Shown here piece by piece: positions 33,458 through 41,483 of a DNA stretch of 64,000 nt. Within the stretch, counting starts at the first letter, position 1; every line of letters starts with the position of its first letter. Made by a program: the position numbers and the translations under genes. The DNA comes from Kineobactrum sediminis. GTDB lineage: Bacteria; Pseudomonadota; Gammaproteobacteria; Pseudomonadales; Halieaceae. The stretch lies in assembly GCF_002868715.1 (NCBI RefSeq), contig NZ_PKLZ01000008.1:434001-498000 (forward strand). The letters run 5' to 3'. The notes beneath the pieces are model-generated. The model was not told the origin of the DNA and did no database searches. It worked only from the letters and a program-made list of their open reading frames with translations.

Positions 33458-33715
33458 GAGTTGGTATTTTATGAGGTTGGAAAGATAACAAGCTCATAGG
33501 AACGCCTGCCCGGATCAACACACCATCGGCCCTGTTCACCTTACATACTGGCGTGTCGATGATACTGCAGTCTGCCTGCAAAACCTAAACAAGCTGGCTA
33601 TCTACAGGGGACTACTATGGGATGAAATTATCGGGGCAGGCCTTGGCCGAACTGGCTCGGTGTCGCTGAAAACAGGTACCAGGCTGGGGGAGCATTGCAC
33701 ATTCCCTGCGCACAC
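33458..33715. other. intergenic region without a recognisable gene
   Basis: This is the leader of the histidine kinase gene and the region downstream of the tRNA terminator. I see no coding frame longer than about 15 codons with a start, and no repeat or clear promoter hexamers. Confidence 0.5.
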
Positions 33716-33746
33716 AAAAAAGGCTTAGCGAGGATATCGCTAAGCC
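33716..33746 (-). terminator. Rho-independent terminator of tRNA-Arg
   Basis: On the minus strand GGCTTAGCG-ATATCCT-CGCTAAGCC forms a perfect 9-bp stem with a 7-nt loop, followed by a run of T (complement of 33716-33721). It lies 11 nt after the tRNA 3' end. Confidence 0.9.
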
Positions 33747-33757
33747 CTTGATTTGTA

Positions 33758-33834
33758 TGGCGCGCCTGGCACGATTCGAACGTGCGACCGCCTGGTTCGT
33801 AGCCAGGTACTCTATCCAGCTGAGCTACAGGCGC
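33758..33834 (-). tRNA. tRNA-Arg (anticodon ACG)
   Basis: The minus strand from 33834 reads GCGCCTGTAGCTCAGCTGGA and folds as a cloverleaf: acceptor GCGCCTG/CAGGCGC, a D-arm with AGCTCAGCTGGATAGAGT, anticodon loop CTGGCTACGAACCAG with ACG, and T-arm with GTTCGAATC. The encoded 3' end is GCCA. It is 77 nt long and followed by a terminator, so it is transcribed alone. Confidence 0.97.
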
Positions 33835-33903
33835 GTTGTTGAGGGGCGATACTATAGATAGCAAGCCTGTCCCAGTCAAGGGTGCAGCGGCAAAAAATCA
33901 GCA

Positions 33904-35619
33904 TTAGCTGAGCAAAATGCCGCCACCCGTTGCGCCCCTGGCAGGAGTATCTATCAAAACACCGGGGTTCATCATGCCCCGAGGGTCCAGTACCTCCCGG
34001 GCGCCGGCAAAGGCGGCGCGAAACAGGGCCGGCGCCTGCTGATCATAGCCTCCGGGGCGATGATCGCGGCCCACAGCGTGGTGATGTGTGATGGTACCGC
34101 CCAGTTCGGTAACGGCCGTATTGGCAGCCAGCTTGATCTGGCGCCAGCGGGACAACATGGCCGGCATATCGCCCGAGTCGGTGCCCCGGGCGTAAAAGGT
34201 AAAGTACGGGGCCGGGCCGTCGGGGTAGACGTGGGTAAAGCGGCAGCTGAGCATGCCATCAACCCCGGTTTCCCTCCGAATAGCCCTCGATACGGCGTCC
34301 TTGATACCCGTATAAAAGTTATCAAAGCGATCCCAGGTAATTGCGGTTTCAAAGGTGTCTGCGATCACACCGCGAGGGGTCAGGTAATTCCGATAGTAGG
34401 GTGCACGCAGAAACTGGTTCCGCCAGGCCCCTGCTGTACCCTGACGGTGCTGTGCTTGATTTTGATCAGTCTCTGAAGAGTGCAGGGAGCGCTCGGCGGC
34501 ATCGGCATCCCAGCGACCGCCATGATCGGCAACCAGTTCCAGCGCACGTGCCAGCCAGGCATCAAGCGGATGGTCAGCGGATTCGAAAGCCAGTACCAGC
34601 ACAGCATTGCGGCCATCACCAACGCCGTTCAGCATAGCCTCCAAAGGATCGAGCAAACGACAGTTACTCGGGAACAACGCCGCCTGGCTGATTGCACGCA
34701 CTGCCGCACAAGCGGCAGCCATATCGCCAAAACGAATACTGGCGGAAGCACGGAACCGGGGTCGGTCCTGCACTCTCAGCCATGCCCGGGTAATAAAGCC
34801 AAGAGTACCCTCAGACCCGACAACCAGGCGGTCAGGCGAGGGACCCGCGCCAGAACCAGGCAGTCGGCGGCTTTCCATCAGGCCGCTGGGCGTGAGCGTG
34901 CGAATACTCTCTACGAAGTCCTCAATATGGGTGTACTGGGTGGCGTAGTGGCCACCGGCGCGAGTTGCAATCCAGCCACCGAGCGTCGAAAACTGGAAAC
35001 TCTGGGGGAAATGGCGCAAAGTAAGATTGTGCGGCCTGAGAGCCGTTTCCAGCTCCGGCCCGAGTGCACCACCTTCAATAAGCGCCGCGCGGCTGACCGG
35101 ATCAACCTCCAGCACCCGGTTGAAATACTGCAGGTCCACTGAAACAACCAGCGAATAGTCGCCCTCAACGGCCGATTCAACACCGCCGCATACACTGGTG
35201 CCGCCGCCAAAAGGAATCAGTGCCGCACCGGAGATATCAGCCCATTCCAGTAACATTTCCAGCTGATCTTCGTTTTTGGGAAATACTACCCAGTCCGGTG
35301 GCCGCGCCACCGCGCGCTGTAGCATTCTCACACCGTCGGCAAAGGACTTGCCGTAGGCGTGGGTCAGGCGATCATAAACAGAGGAGGAAAACAGGCCCGC
35401 AAGTGCGGCTGGAGGCTTGCCGCGAGGTGCGGGCAGGGCGAATTCGTCCAGCCTGGGTGCCGTAACCGCAGTAGCGCCACCGCCGACCGTAGAGACCAGC
35501 TCCCGCAGAAGCGTTTCCTCCTGGGGCAAAAGATGCTGGTCCGCATACCCCCAGCCCCAGAATAACAGCTCGCGACGATGCGCCAACGTATCCGGCTGTT
35601 CGTTGGCGGAAAGCGTCAC
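33904..35619 (-). CDS. FAD-binding oxidase, alkyl-DHAP synthase-like
   Basis: A 571-aa flavoprotein of the vanillyl-alcohol oxidase fold. The FAD domain has PDWVVFPKNEDQLEMLLEWA, LIPFGGGTSVCGGVE and HFPQSFQFSTLGGWIATRA, the last being typical of alkyldihydroxyacetonephosphate synthases, as is the later GSEGTLGFITRAWLRV. The C-terminal part carries ITHHHAVGRDHRP, the His cluster of that family. Members form ether lipids in eukaryotes, while bacterial homologues mostly have unknown substrates or oxidise hydroxy acids. It starts at GTG 35619, overlapping the stop of the preceding gene. No glycerol-3-phosphate acyltransferase partner is nearby, so the true reaction is open. Confidence 0.85.
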   Translation of the reverse strand: MTLSANEQPDTLAHRRELLFWGWGYADQHLLPQEETLLRELVSTVGGGATAVTAPRLDEFALPAPRGKPPAALAGLFSSSVYDRLTHAYGKSFADGVRMLQRAVARPPDWVVFPKNEDQLEMLLEWADISGAALIPFGGGTSVCGGVESAVEGDYSLVVSVDLQYFNRVLEVDPVSRAALIEGGALGPELETALRPHNLTLRHFPQSFQFSTLGGWIATRAGGHYATQYTHIEDFVESIRTLTPSGLMESRRLPGSGAGPSPDRLVVGSEGTLGFITRAWLRVQDRPRFRASASIRFGDMAAACAAVRAISQAALFPSNCRLLDPLEAMLNGVGDGRNAVLVLAFESADHPLDAWLARALELVADHGGRWDADAAERSLHSSETDQNQAQHRQGTAGAWRNQFLRAPYYRNYLTPRGVIADTFETAITWDRFDNFYTGIKDAVSRAIRRETGVDGMLSCRFTHVYPDGPAPYFTFYARGTDSGDMPAMLSRWRQIKLAANTAVTELGGTITHHHAVGRDHRPGGYDQQAPALFRAAFAGAREVLDPRGMMNPGVLIDTPARGATGGGILLS

Positions 35620-36026
35620 TCCAGAAAGCCCGTTTCCGAATCCAGGTACAGGCGCAACGGCAAGGTACCGTCATCACGGAGATGAATGATCAGCCCGTAG
35701 TTATCGTTATCGTAATCGGCAACCCACTCATAGCGAAAATCCGGCCACAGGTCTATGGGCTCGGGCCGGCGACCTATAACGCGAACCTCTTCCAGCCGGC
35801 TGGGGTTAATCGACAGCGCTTTTTTGGGAATCGCCAGGGTGACGCGCGTGGATCCCTCTTGGTCACCGGGTTGCACATCGCGCACGTTTGTCCCGGAAAT
35901 TTTATCAGTATGGCCCTTCACCAGGTCTAGCCAGCCTGTTTCGGCGCCAAGTGATTGGGCATTGGCTGGCAACGCCAATACGAGGGTGAACGAAAAGACC
36001 AGATAACTTACCACTGTTCGCAACAT
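35616..36026 (-). CDS. small secreted protein of unknown function
   Basis: A 136-aa protein with signal peptide (VVSYLVFSFTLVLALPANAQ). The mature part contains GSTRVTLAIPKKALSINPSR, EPIDLWPDFRYEWVADYDND and a C-terminal LPLRLYLDSETGFLE. I do not recognise a family. It is predicted to be periplasmic with a beta-rich fold and has no cysteine. GGGGGAG precedes the ATG. Its stop overlaps the GTG of the flavoprotein gene, so the two are translationally coupled and may act together. Confidence 0.65.
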   Translation of the reverse strand: MLRTVVSYLVFSFTLVLALPANAQSLGAETGWLDLVKGHTDKISGTNVRDVQPGDQEGSTRVTLAIPKKALSINPSRLEEVRVIGRRPEPIDLWPDFRYEWVADYDNDNYGLIIHLRDDGTLPLRLYLDSETGFLE

Positions 36027-36163
36027 GGCACTCCCCCTTCAAAATCGGTTCAACTACGCCATCATAGCCCAGAATCGTCAGGGATGCAGGAACCGGGCGC
36101 CATAATGTGACGGGTGCGTATCAAGCCGGAAATCATGCGTAACCAGCATGGCTTAGATAGCTT

Positions 36164-36598
36164 CTATAAAGTGTAGAGAAGGTGTGCGGAGCAATCTCCT
36201 ACAAAATCCACCAACATGCTGCGTTCGGTAAAACGCCAACTGCCGTTAACCCGGCTGAAGCTATCCCGATAGCGACCTGAAATAATCGGCTGCAGAGGAA
36301 AGCTGGGAGTCGCCTGAATCACCGTAAACACAGCGCGTGACGCAGCCTTATCACCCTCGACATTAATAACAACATTCGTGGTTAAGTGGCGGGTCTCCGG
36401 TGTTCCCGACTCAGGATAGAGGCGACAGGAGCTCTGGTACATCGCCAGAACTTCATCATAGCCGTTAAAAGAGTGTTGTTGTTTCGGCGCGCGAATAACC
36501 GCGTGCCGGAACATTTCGGCGACACCCGCCAGATCGCCCGCATCGATACGCTCCGCGTATTCGTAGATCAGGTTTTCGATAAGACGGGCATCATCCAT
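36164..36598 (-). CDS. SnoaL-like / NTF2-like family protein
   Basis: A 144-aa protein starting at ATG 36598. The DARLIENLIYEYAERIDAGD N-terminus, AEMFRHAVIRAPKQQHSFNG, TRHLTTNVVINVEGDKAASR and SGRYRDSFSRVNGSWRFTER follow the cone-shaped NTF2-like fold of SnoaL-type proteins, including ring-hydroxylating dioxygenase beta subunits and steroid delta-isomerase relatives. The catalytic Asp of ketosteroid isomerases is not evident. The upstream in-frame extension to 36712 lies antisense to and within the lipoprotein gene and is not used. Function unknown. Confidence 0.8.
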   Translation of the reverse strand: MDDARLIENLIYEYAERIDAGDLAGVAEMFRHAVIRAPKQQHSFNGYDEVLAMYQSSCRLYPESGTPETRHLTTNVVINVEGDKAASRAVFTVIQATPSFPLQPIISGRYRDSFSRVNGSWRFTERSMLVDFVGDCSAHLLYTL

Positions 36599-36608
36599 GA
36601 TACGACGA

Positions 36609-36917
36609 TCAGTTATCCATGCTCTGCTCAGCTTCGTGCTGCATGTCTTCAGCGGCCTGTTCCGTATCGTGGGCCATATCCTCTGTCGCCTGCTTCGTAT
36701 CGTGCATGGCATCTTCAGTCATATCCGATGCGTTATCCATGGCATCTTTTGTTGCGTCCGCTGCGTCATCGTACATTTCTTCAGCTTTTTCACTGACCGC
36801 GGTCGCCGTCTCGGATACGGATTCTGTTGCTTGTTCGGTATCATCTTTGCTACAGGCAGTGACACCAAAAACCATCAGCGTCGCGAGTACAAGACCTAAA
36901 ACCTGTTGTGTTCTCAT
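36609..36917 (-). CDS. low-complexity acidic lipoprotein
   Basis: A 102-aa protein preceded by GAAGGAGTGATCTT. A signal sequence ends in the lipobox VFGVTAC, giving a lipidated Cys. The mature part is almost purely helical and highly biased, rich in Asp/Glu/Ala/Met/Thr, with repeated motifs of the type D-[AM]-x-[DE]-x-[TA]. It contains short imperfect 7-11-residue repeats such as ATKDAMDNASDMTEDAMHD. The pattern resembles LEA-like or Lpp-like amphipathic helices. Function unknown; it could be a periplasmic stress or envelope spacer lipoprotein. Confidence 0.8.
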   Translation of the reverse strand: MRTQQVLGLVLATLMVFGVTACSKDDTEQATESVSETATAVSEKAEEMYDDAADATKDAMDNASDMTEDAMHDTKQATEDMAHDTEQAAEDMQHEAEQSMDN

Positions 36918-37009
36918 AAGATCACTCCTTCGATTAAATTATTCACGATGCCCAAACGGACTCTTCGAGGGTATACATCAATGAGCGCTCAGTAAAGACC
37001 GCTTTTAAA

Positions 37010-37444
37010 CTAAGAGAAAACAATGTCACCGTGCATAAGCGCCAACCGCTGCAACAATGCATTTTGCGCACCTACAGAAATACCTTCGCGTTCCATAACA
37101 CGAATAAGACCGTCTACCAGGTTATTAAACTGGGCCGGCGTAACTGCCAGACGCCGATGTGCTTCCTTCATGGTATCACCGGTATATGTGCAGGGCCCAT
37201 CGGCAATATCACACAGCTGCTCCGCCAATTTCTCCTGAAAGCGAGTGATATTGGTTTTGGTAAATAAGGGTAATATCCTTGAGTCTTCCGCAATTTCCCA
37301 CAACAGGCCTGCAACAATCCGGTCAATCCCCGGCATGCCACCCAACTGGTGATAGAGCGTCTGTTCAGGAACATTATCTTCGGTCGTACCTGCACAGCCT
37401 CCTTGTAAAATTATGAACATCGCCAACAAGGACCGCAACAACAC
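37010..37444 (-). CDS. group I truncated hemoglobin with signal sequence
   Basis: A 144-aa protein starting at GTG 37444 (AGGAG at 8-nt spacing). Residues 1-18 are a hydrophobic signal ending in LQGGCAG, which looks like a lipobox. The globin part runs TLYHQLGGMPGIDRIVAGL, FTKTNITRFQEKLAEQLCD and GDTMKEAHRRLAVTPAQFNN, with the proximal His in EAHRRL and LYHQLGG as in the trHbI group. Truncated hemoglobins bind O2 or NO; lipoprotein versions exported to the periplasm are less common. It precedes the lipoprotein gene at 36609-36917 by 92 nt, same strand, probably one unit. Confidence 0.88.
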   Translation of the reverse strand: MLLRSLLAMFIILQGGCAGTTEDNVPEQTLYHQLGGMPGIDRIVAGLLWEIAEDSRILPLFTKTNITRFQEKLAEQLCDIADGPCTYTGDTMKEAHRRLAVTPAQFNNLVDGLIRVMEREGISVGAQNALLQRLALMHGDIVFS

Positions 37445-37454
37445 GATAAATCTC

Positions 37455-38288
37455 CTACTGGCTCAACTGCAGCGAAAGGTAAAGGCCATCCTGATCCGCT
37501 AGCCCGGCAATGTCACCCAGATCGGACCAGGCCAGGACCAGGGAAAAACGCTTGCTCGGAAACCAACCAACAAACACATCGAGCCAATCGTCTTCGTTAA
37601 CCGAAGCCAGACGATCAGGTTTTTGTCGGTATTCGGCGCCCACTATCCAGTGCCTGTTAAGAAAAATCCCGGTGCTGGCCTCGGCCTGGAGTTGATAACC
37701 GTCAGCAAAGCCCAACAACCCGGCCTGATGTGCTTCGGTCAGCCGCAGGGTCAGGTTTGCAAATACATTTCGCCCCATAAGGCCATTCAGCCACAGCTTA
37801 CTGCCCGCCAGATAGACATCTGTCGAGCTATCCTTATCGGTCCCTAAAGCCATAGGGACAGCCATGTCACGGTTGCGTTTATGCTGCATACCCAGGCTCA
37901 GCTGAGGTAGGCTGGTGTAAATAAGATCACCACCCAGCCTCACTTTAACGGCCAACACCTGCTGGTTTATAGTTAAACCAAGGGGCTTCACCTCAAGCTC
38001 CTGTCGGCTGGCGCTGAACTCAAAACGATTATCAAAAGCGATGCTGAAAGAGCTCACATCCAGCTGGAAGTCAGGCAGGTTCACCCGGGTCAGGGCAGTG
38101 GCTCCACCCCACTCGCCAAAATCACCATAACCGCTGATAACCGCCCAGGGTACTATTCCCCCACCTGCCTGGCCTTCAATACCCGATGCCCCACCCGTGG
38201 CAAGCAGTTTACTGTCAGCGTGCACAACCTGTGCCGCCAGTAAGGCGAGCACACACAGCCAGTGCCCCTGGTTATACGGAAAAGACAT
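37455..38288 (-). CDS. DUF3034 family secreted protein
   Basis: About 277 aa, ATG 38288 preferred (GGG at 6-nt spacing). The signal peptide ends in VVHADSKLLATGG. The mature protein has GASGIEGQAGGGIVPWAVISG, SSFSIAFDNRFEFSASRQEL and regular amphipathic beta strands to the end (LVLAWSDLGD, GLYLSLQLSQ), as in the DUF3034 family of outer-membrane barrel-like proteins. It is the third gene of a tightly overlapping unit: the start lies within the 3' end of the EAL gene. No function is established for the family. Confidence 0.85.
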   Translation of the reverse strand: MSFPYNQGHWLCVLALLAAQVVHADSKLLATGGASGIEGQAGGGIVPWAVISGYGDFGEWGGATALTRVNLPDFQLDVSSFSIAFDNRFEFSASRQELEVKPLGLTINQQVLAVKVRLGGDLIYTSLPQLSLGMQHKRNRDMAVPMALGTDKDSSTDVYLAGSKLWLNGLMGRNVFANLTLRLTEAHQAGLLGFADGYQLQAEASTGIFLNRHWIVGAEYRQKPDRLASVNEDDWLDVFVGWFPSKRFSLVLAWSDLGDIAGLADQDGLYLSLQLSQ

Positions 38289-40632
38289 CCGCATCCCTGA
38301 TAGCCCGCACATTCGTCGGCAGATCCCCAAGCCAGCTCTCCAGCGCAGCCGCTGTCATCGGCCTGGCCACATAAAAACCCTGCACGGCATCGCACCCCAT
38401 TTGCTGCAACAGTTGCAACGAGGCCTTGTTTTCAACGCCTTCGGCAACCACTTTCAAACCCAGGTAGTGCGCCATTTCAATGGTGGAGCGAACGATCTGT
38501 TGATCATCAGTATCCTGATCGAGTCTGAGAACCAGGCTCTTATCGATTTTAAGCTCCTGGACCGGCAGGGTCTTGAGCTGCACAAGAGAGGAAAAACCGC
38601 TACCAAAATCATCAATGGCCAGCTGGATGCCGGCATCTTCAAAGAGCTTGATATTAGCCAGGGCCATCTTCATGTCAGTCATCATCATTGTTTCCGTCAC
38701 TTCCATGACCATTGAGGCCGGGTCCAACCCGGACTCGTGCAATGAGGCAACGGTATGGCGTACAAAGTCTGTTTTCAGAATATCTGTTCCCGAAAGGTTG
38801 ACGCAAACGGCCAGATTCAAACCACCGCGCCGCCAGGCACAAATTTGCTCTATCACCTGCTTTATCATGATCATGCTGATTTCGGTGATGATACCGGTTT
38901 GCTCCGCAACCGGGATAAACTCATCCGGATACACTTCACCGAGTTCATCATCCGTCCAGCGCATCAGGGCTTCAACCTGCAACACGTCATGGGCTCTCAG
39001 GTCATACTTGGGCTGGAAAACAATATTGAAATGCTTGCCTTCCACCGCAGTTTGCAAACGATGCGCTACCGTAATCTGCCGCAGATGGGTCTCGTCCTGG
39101 CCAATCTGGTAAAAAGAATAGCCACTGCTGGTTGCACGTGCGTTTGCGAGAGCGATCTGGGCACGGCGCAGGAGTTCTTCGAACTTTCGCCCGTGCTGGG
39201 GAGCGAATACAAACCCTATCAAGGGCTCAAGCCGAACCGGGATACCGTTAATTAAAACCGGGCTTGCAAAATCTTCCTGCAATTTCTCAATAACAACGGC
39301 GACGCCGTCATGGGTCAGGTCGTCAAAAAACAGTAGTATCTGGGAATCGGCTACTCGCGCGGCCATGTCACCGCGCCGGAGGCTGTCAATAATACGTTCG
39401 GCCATCTGCTGCAGAATCGTATCGCTAAATTCGCTACCATACAGGTCGGTAAGTTGCTGCAGATTCGCCAGTTCCAGCAGCCCCATGGCGAATTGGTCCC
39501 GTTGAGGGTTTTCAGCCATGCGGGTGTTAAATGCAGAATAGATATATTCACGATTGGGGAGCTTGGTGAGCATGTCGTGTTGGGCCTGGTAGCGAATGCG
39601 CGCTTCCCGCTCTGATACTGTGTCTTGCATGAGGTTCAGGGTATCCGCCAGCTGACCAAACTCTTCTCCGGCCCTCAGGTTCACACGGCGAGAATAGTTT
39701 CCGTCTGCTATGCGTCGCGCCGCATTCACCAATTGGTAAATCGGCTGGGTGACACTGCGAGCGATGACCAATGCCGTAATACCGGCCAGAAACAGGGCTA
39801 CGAATCCAATAATTACCATCTGCTGGCGCAATGGTTCGTAGCTGGCAAGCGCTTGCTCCAGTGACTGTGAAAGTACTGCTATCAGCTGCTGTCCGTCGTC
39901 CTCCAACAGAACCACCTTGCGGCTCAACCAACTCTGCGTAGCCAGACTATCCGCCAGCTGCGCTGCCACGTCATCTGTCTGTTGTCGGTCGCCACCATCC
40001 AGAGTAAGTCCGTCGGCAAGTGTGGATTGCACAACCGCGGAGACATTACCCGAGATAGAGGCAACAAGGGTAATATCGGCATTAGTAATATTGCGAAGCT
40101 CATTCAGCATTGCCTGGTCAACGGCTGTGCCAAGCCCCACCCAACCGAGCAAATCCGGTGCCAGTACCGGCACCAACACCAGCTGATAGGCCTGATCATT
40201 GAAGAGTGTGAGCATGGCCCTGGCGGTAGTTGCCGGACCCTGCGCAGTTTCAAGAACATTAGCTGGCAAACGGTCAATATTGTGAGTACTCAGCAGGATA
40301 TCGCCAGTAGATGAGAGCATGACAACAAAGTCTGCGTTGATGCGCTCGCCGTGATTGGCCAGCACGCTCACGATAGTCGCTTTTTCTCCGGTAGCTATGG
40401 CCTGCTTGAAGGCAAAATCTCCGGCGAGCAATTGGGCACGGTTACGCAGCTGCTCGCGATCATCCTGAAGCAAAGCACGAAATACCCTTTCTACTACCTG
40501 CAATTCCTCACGCACAATATTTTCGACCGCGTGGCTGGAAGCCCGCAGCACCGCCAGCAGACTGGTAGACAGGGTGACCGCCAACAAGCCAACAATAAGC
40601 AGTAGCAGCTTGTTTCGAAAGCTAGTTCGCAT
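38272..40632 (-). CDS. EAL-domain c-di-GMP phosphodiesterase with degenerate GGDEF
   Basis: A 786-aa sensor protein with an N-terminal helix (LLLLIVGLLAVTLSTSLLAV), a periplasmic domain of about 220 residues, a second helix (MVIIGFVALFLAGITALVIA), HAMP (SVTQPIYQLVNAARRIADGN) and two cytoplasmic catalytic-type domains. The GGDEF domain (QHDMLTKLPNREYIY) has lost its signature: R-V-A-D-S-Q replaces R-x-G-G-D-E-F, so no cyclase activity is expected. The EAL domain looks complete: VEALMRW, CVNLSGTDI, MEVTETMMM, AIDDFGSGFSSL, KIDKSLVL and VVAEGVEN. It should degrade c-di-GMP in response to a periplasmic signal. It overlaps the cupredoxin-like gene upstream and DUF3034 downstream. Confidence 0.92.
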   Translation of the reverse strand: MRTSFRNKLLLLIVGLLAVTLSTSLLAVLRASSHAVENIVREELQVVERVFRALLQDDREQLRNRAQLLAGDFAFKQAIATGEKATIVSVLANHGERINADFVVMLSSTGDILLSTHNIDRLPANVLETAQGPATTARAMLTLFNDQAYQLVLVPVLAPDLLGWVGLGTAVDQAMLNELRNITNADITLVASISGNVSAVVQSTLADGLTLDGGDRQQTDDVAAQLADSLATQSWLSRKVVLLEDDGQQLIAVLSQSLEQALASYEPLRQQMVIIGFVALFLAGITALVIARSVTQPIYQLVNAARRIADGNYSRRVNLRAGEEFGQLADTLNLMQDTVSEREARIRYQAQHDMLTKLPNREYIYSAFNTRMAENPQRDQFAMGLLELANLQQLTDLYGSEFSDTILQQMAERIIDSLRRGDMAARVADSQILLFFDDLTHDGVAVVIEKLQEDFASPVLINGIPVRLEPLIGFVFAPQHGRKFEELLRRAQIALANARATSSGYSFYQIGQDETHLRQITVAHRLQTAVEGKHFNIVFQPKYDLRAHDVLQVEALMRWTDDELGEVYPDEFIPVAEQTGIITEISMIMIKQVIEQICAWRRGGLNLAVCVNLSGTDILKTDFVRHTVASLHESGLDPASMVMEVTETMMMTDMKMALANIKLFEDAGIQLAIDDFGSGFSSLVQLKTLPVQELKIDKSLVLRLDQDTDDQQIVRSTIEMAHYLGLKVVAEGVENKASLQLLQQMGCDAVQGFYVARPMTAAALESWLGDLPTNVRAIRDADVFSV

Positions 40633-41287
40633 CAAGGGAAAATCGTTTCAGCAGCTCTTCCAGTTCCAGTTCGCTTTTACCGATCTGCGGATCTTCCCAG
40701 ACGACGGGCAGATTGATCTGCAGAATCTTGTCGTCGATCGGTGCAATGGATAGCTGCACTGAGCTCTGCAACTGCGGATGCCAGATCTCCAGCAGCGTTG
40801 GCAGTGTGGTGCCTTGCCATTGCAGATGCACGCGGCCATCAAGATCGCTTACCCTGGCAGTGGCGTCATCGCTCACATACACATAAGCCTTCATATTATC
40901 GTGGATATTGCAGCCCACCGTCGCAATCCCTGCATTATCGAAGGTTACCGGGGCCGCATCATTGGCACGATACAGCTGCAATTCAAAGCTGTTGCCTGCT
41001 GAAAAGGAATAGACGTGATGCCTGGTATCGTCACTATTGGGGAAAAATACTTGAGTACCCGGAGTAACGGTACTGACATGGGGTACGAATCGACGCTCCT
41101 GCTGGTCAACTGTGGCCCGGGTTGGATGGGCGGCGGAATCCGCTGACATACCCGGCAGGGTAAGGACAGCAAAAGGCACCGGACGGCCATCATCACCGTT
41201 GAGCTGCACACGAAGCTCTCCCGCCTGTGCCGACGAGAGCATCATCAACAAGGCGATAATACGCATTACCGCTAAAACCCTGAGCAT
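40622..41287 (-). CDS. cupredoxin-like periplasmic protein (annotated in relatives as methylamine utilization protein)
   Basis: A 221-aa protein with signal peptide (MRIIALLMMLSSAQAGELRV). The cupredoxin core contains FPNSDDTRHHVYSFSAGNSF and GIATVGCNIHDNMKAYVYV, giving the His...Cys-x-x-His-x-x-x-Met set of a type I copper site. The long C-terminal part (VHLQWQGTTLPTLLEIWHPQ) is an added domain. Such proteins occur as 'methylamine utilization proteins' without mau genes. Its stop lies inside the start of the EAL gene, making a three-gene coupled unit with the phosphodiesterase and DUF3034. A copper-binding or redox-sensing input to the phosphodiesterase is a reasonable inference. Confidence 0.85.
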   Translation of the reverse strand: MLRVLAVMRIIALLMMLSSAQAGELRVQLNGDDGRPVPFAVLTLPGMSADSAAHPTRATVDQQERRFVPHVSTVTPGTQVFFPNSDDTRHHVYSFSAGNSFELQLYRANDAAPVTFDNAGIATVGCNIHDNMKAYVYVSDDATARVSDLDGRVHLQWQGTTLPTLLEIWHPQLQSSVQLSIAPIDDKILQINLPVVWEDPQIGKSELELEELLKRFSLDAN

Positions 41288-41483
41288 GCTCGGCCCCCTG
41301 GCAAATCATCTATTATAACCCTCTCGCGCCCCGCCATCCAAAGTCGGGTATGATTGCGCGTTTATTAACCCACCATAAGCAGCACTACCTGAAACTGTCA
41401 ATTACCGTCAGAAAGCAATTTCCGAACCGAGCGGACAAACGTTACAATGCGCGCACTGTAAAACAGACCACACGGAGCCCCAA

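Noticed and set aside
33622-33669. 15-codon frame MKLSGQALAELARCR upstream of the histidine kinase region
   Set aside because: Too short, no downstream continuation and no clear ribosome binding site.
33628-33879. 83-aa frame across the tRNA region
   Set aside because: It runs through tRNA-Arg and its terminator; the RNA gene explains the sequence.
36100-36115. CCATAATG sequence resembling an operator half
   Set aside because: No dyad symmetry and not upstream of an island gene.
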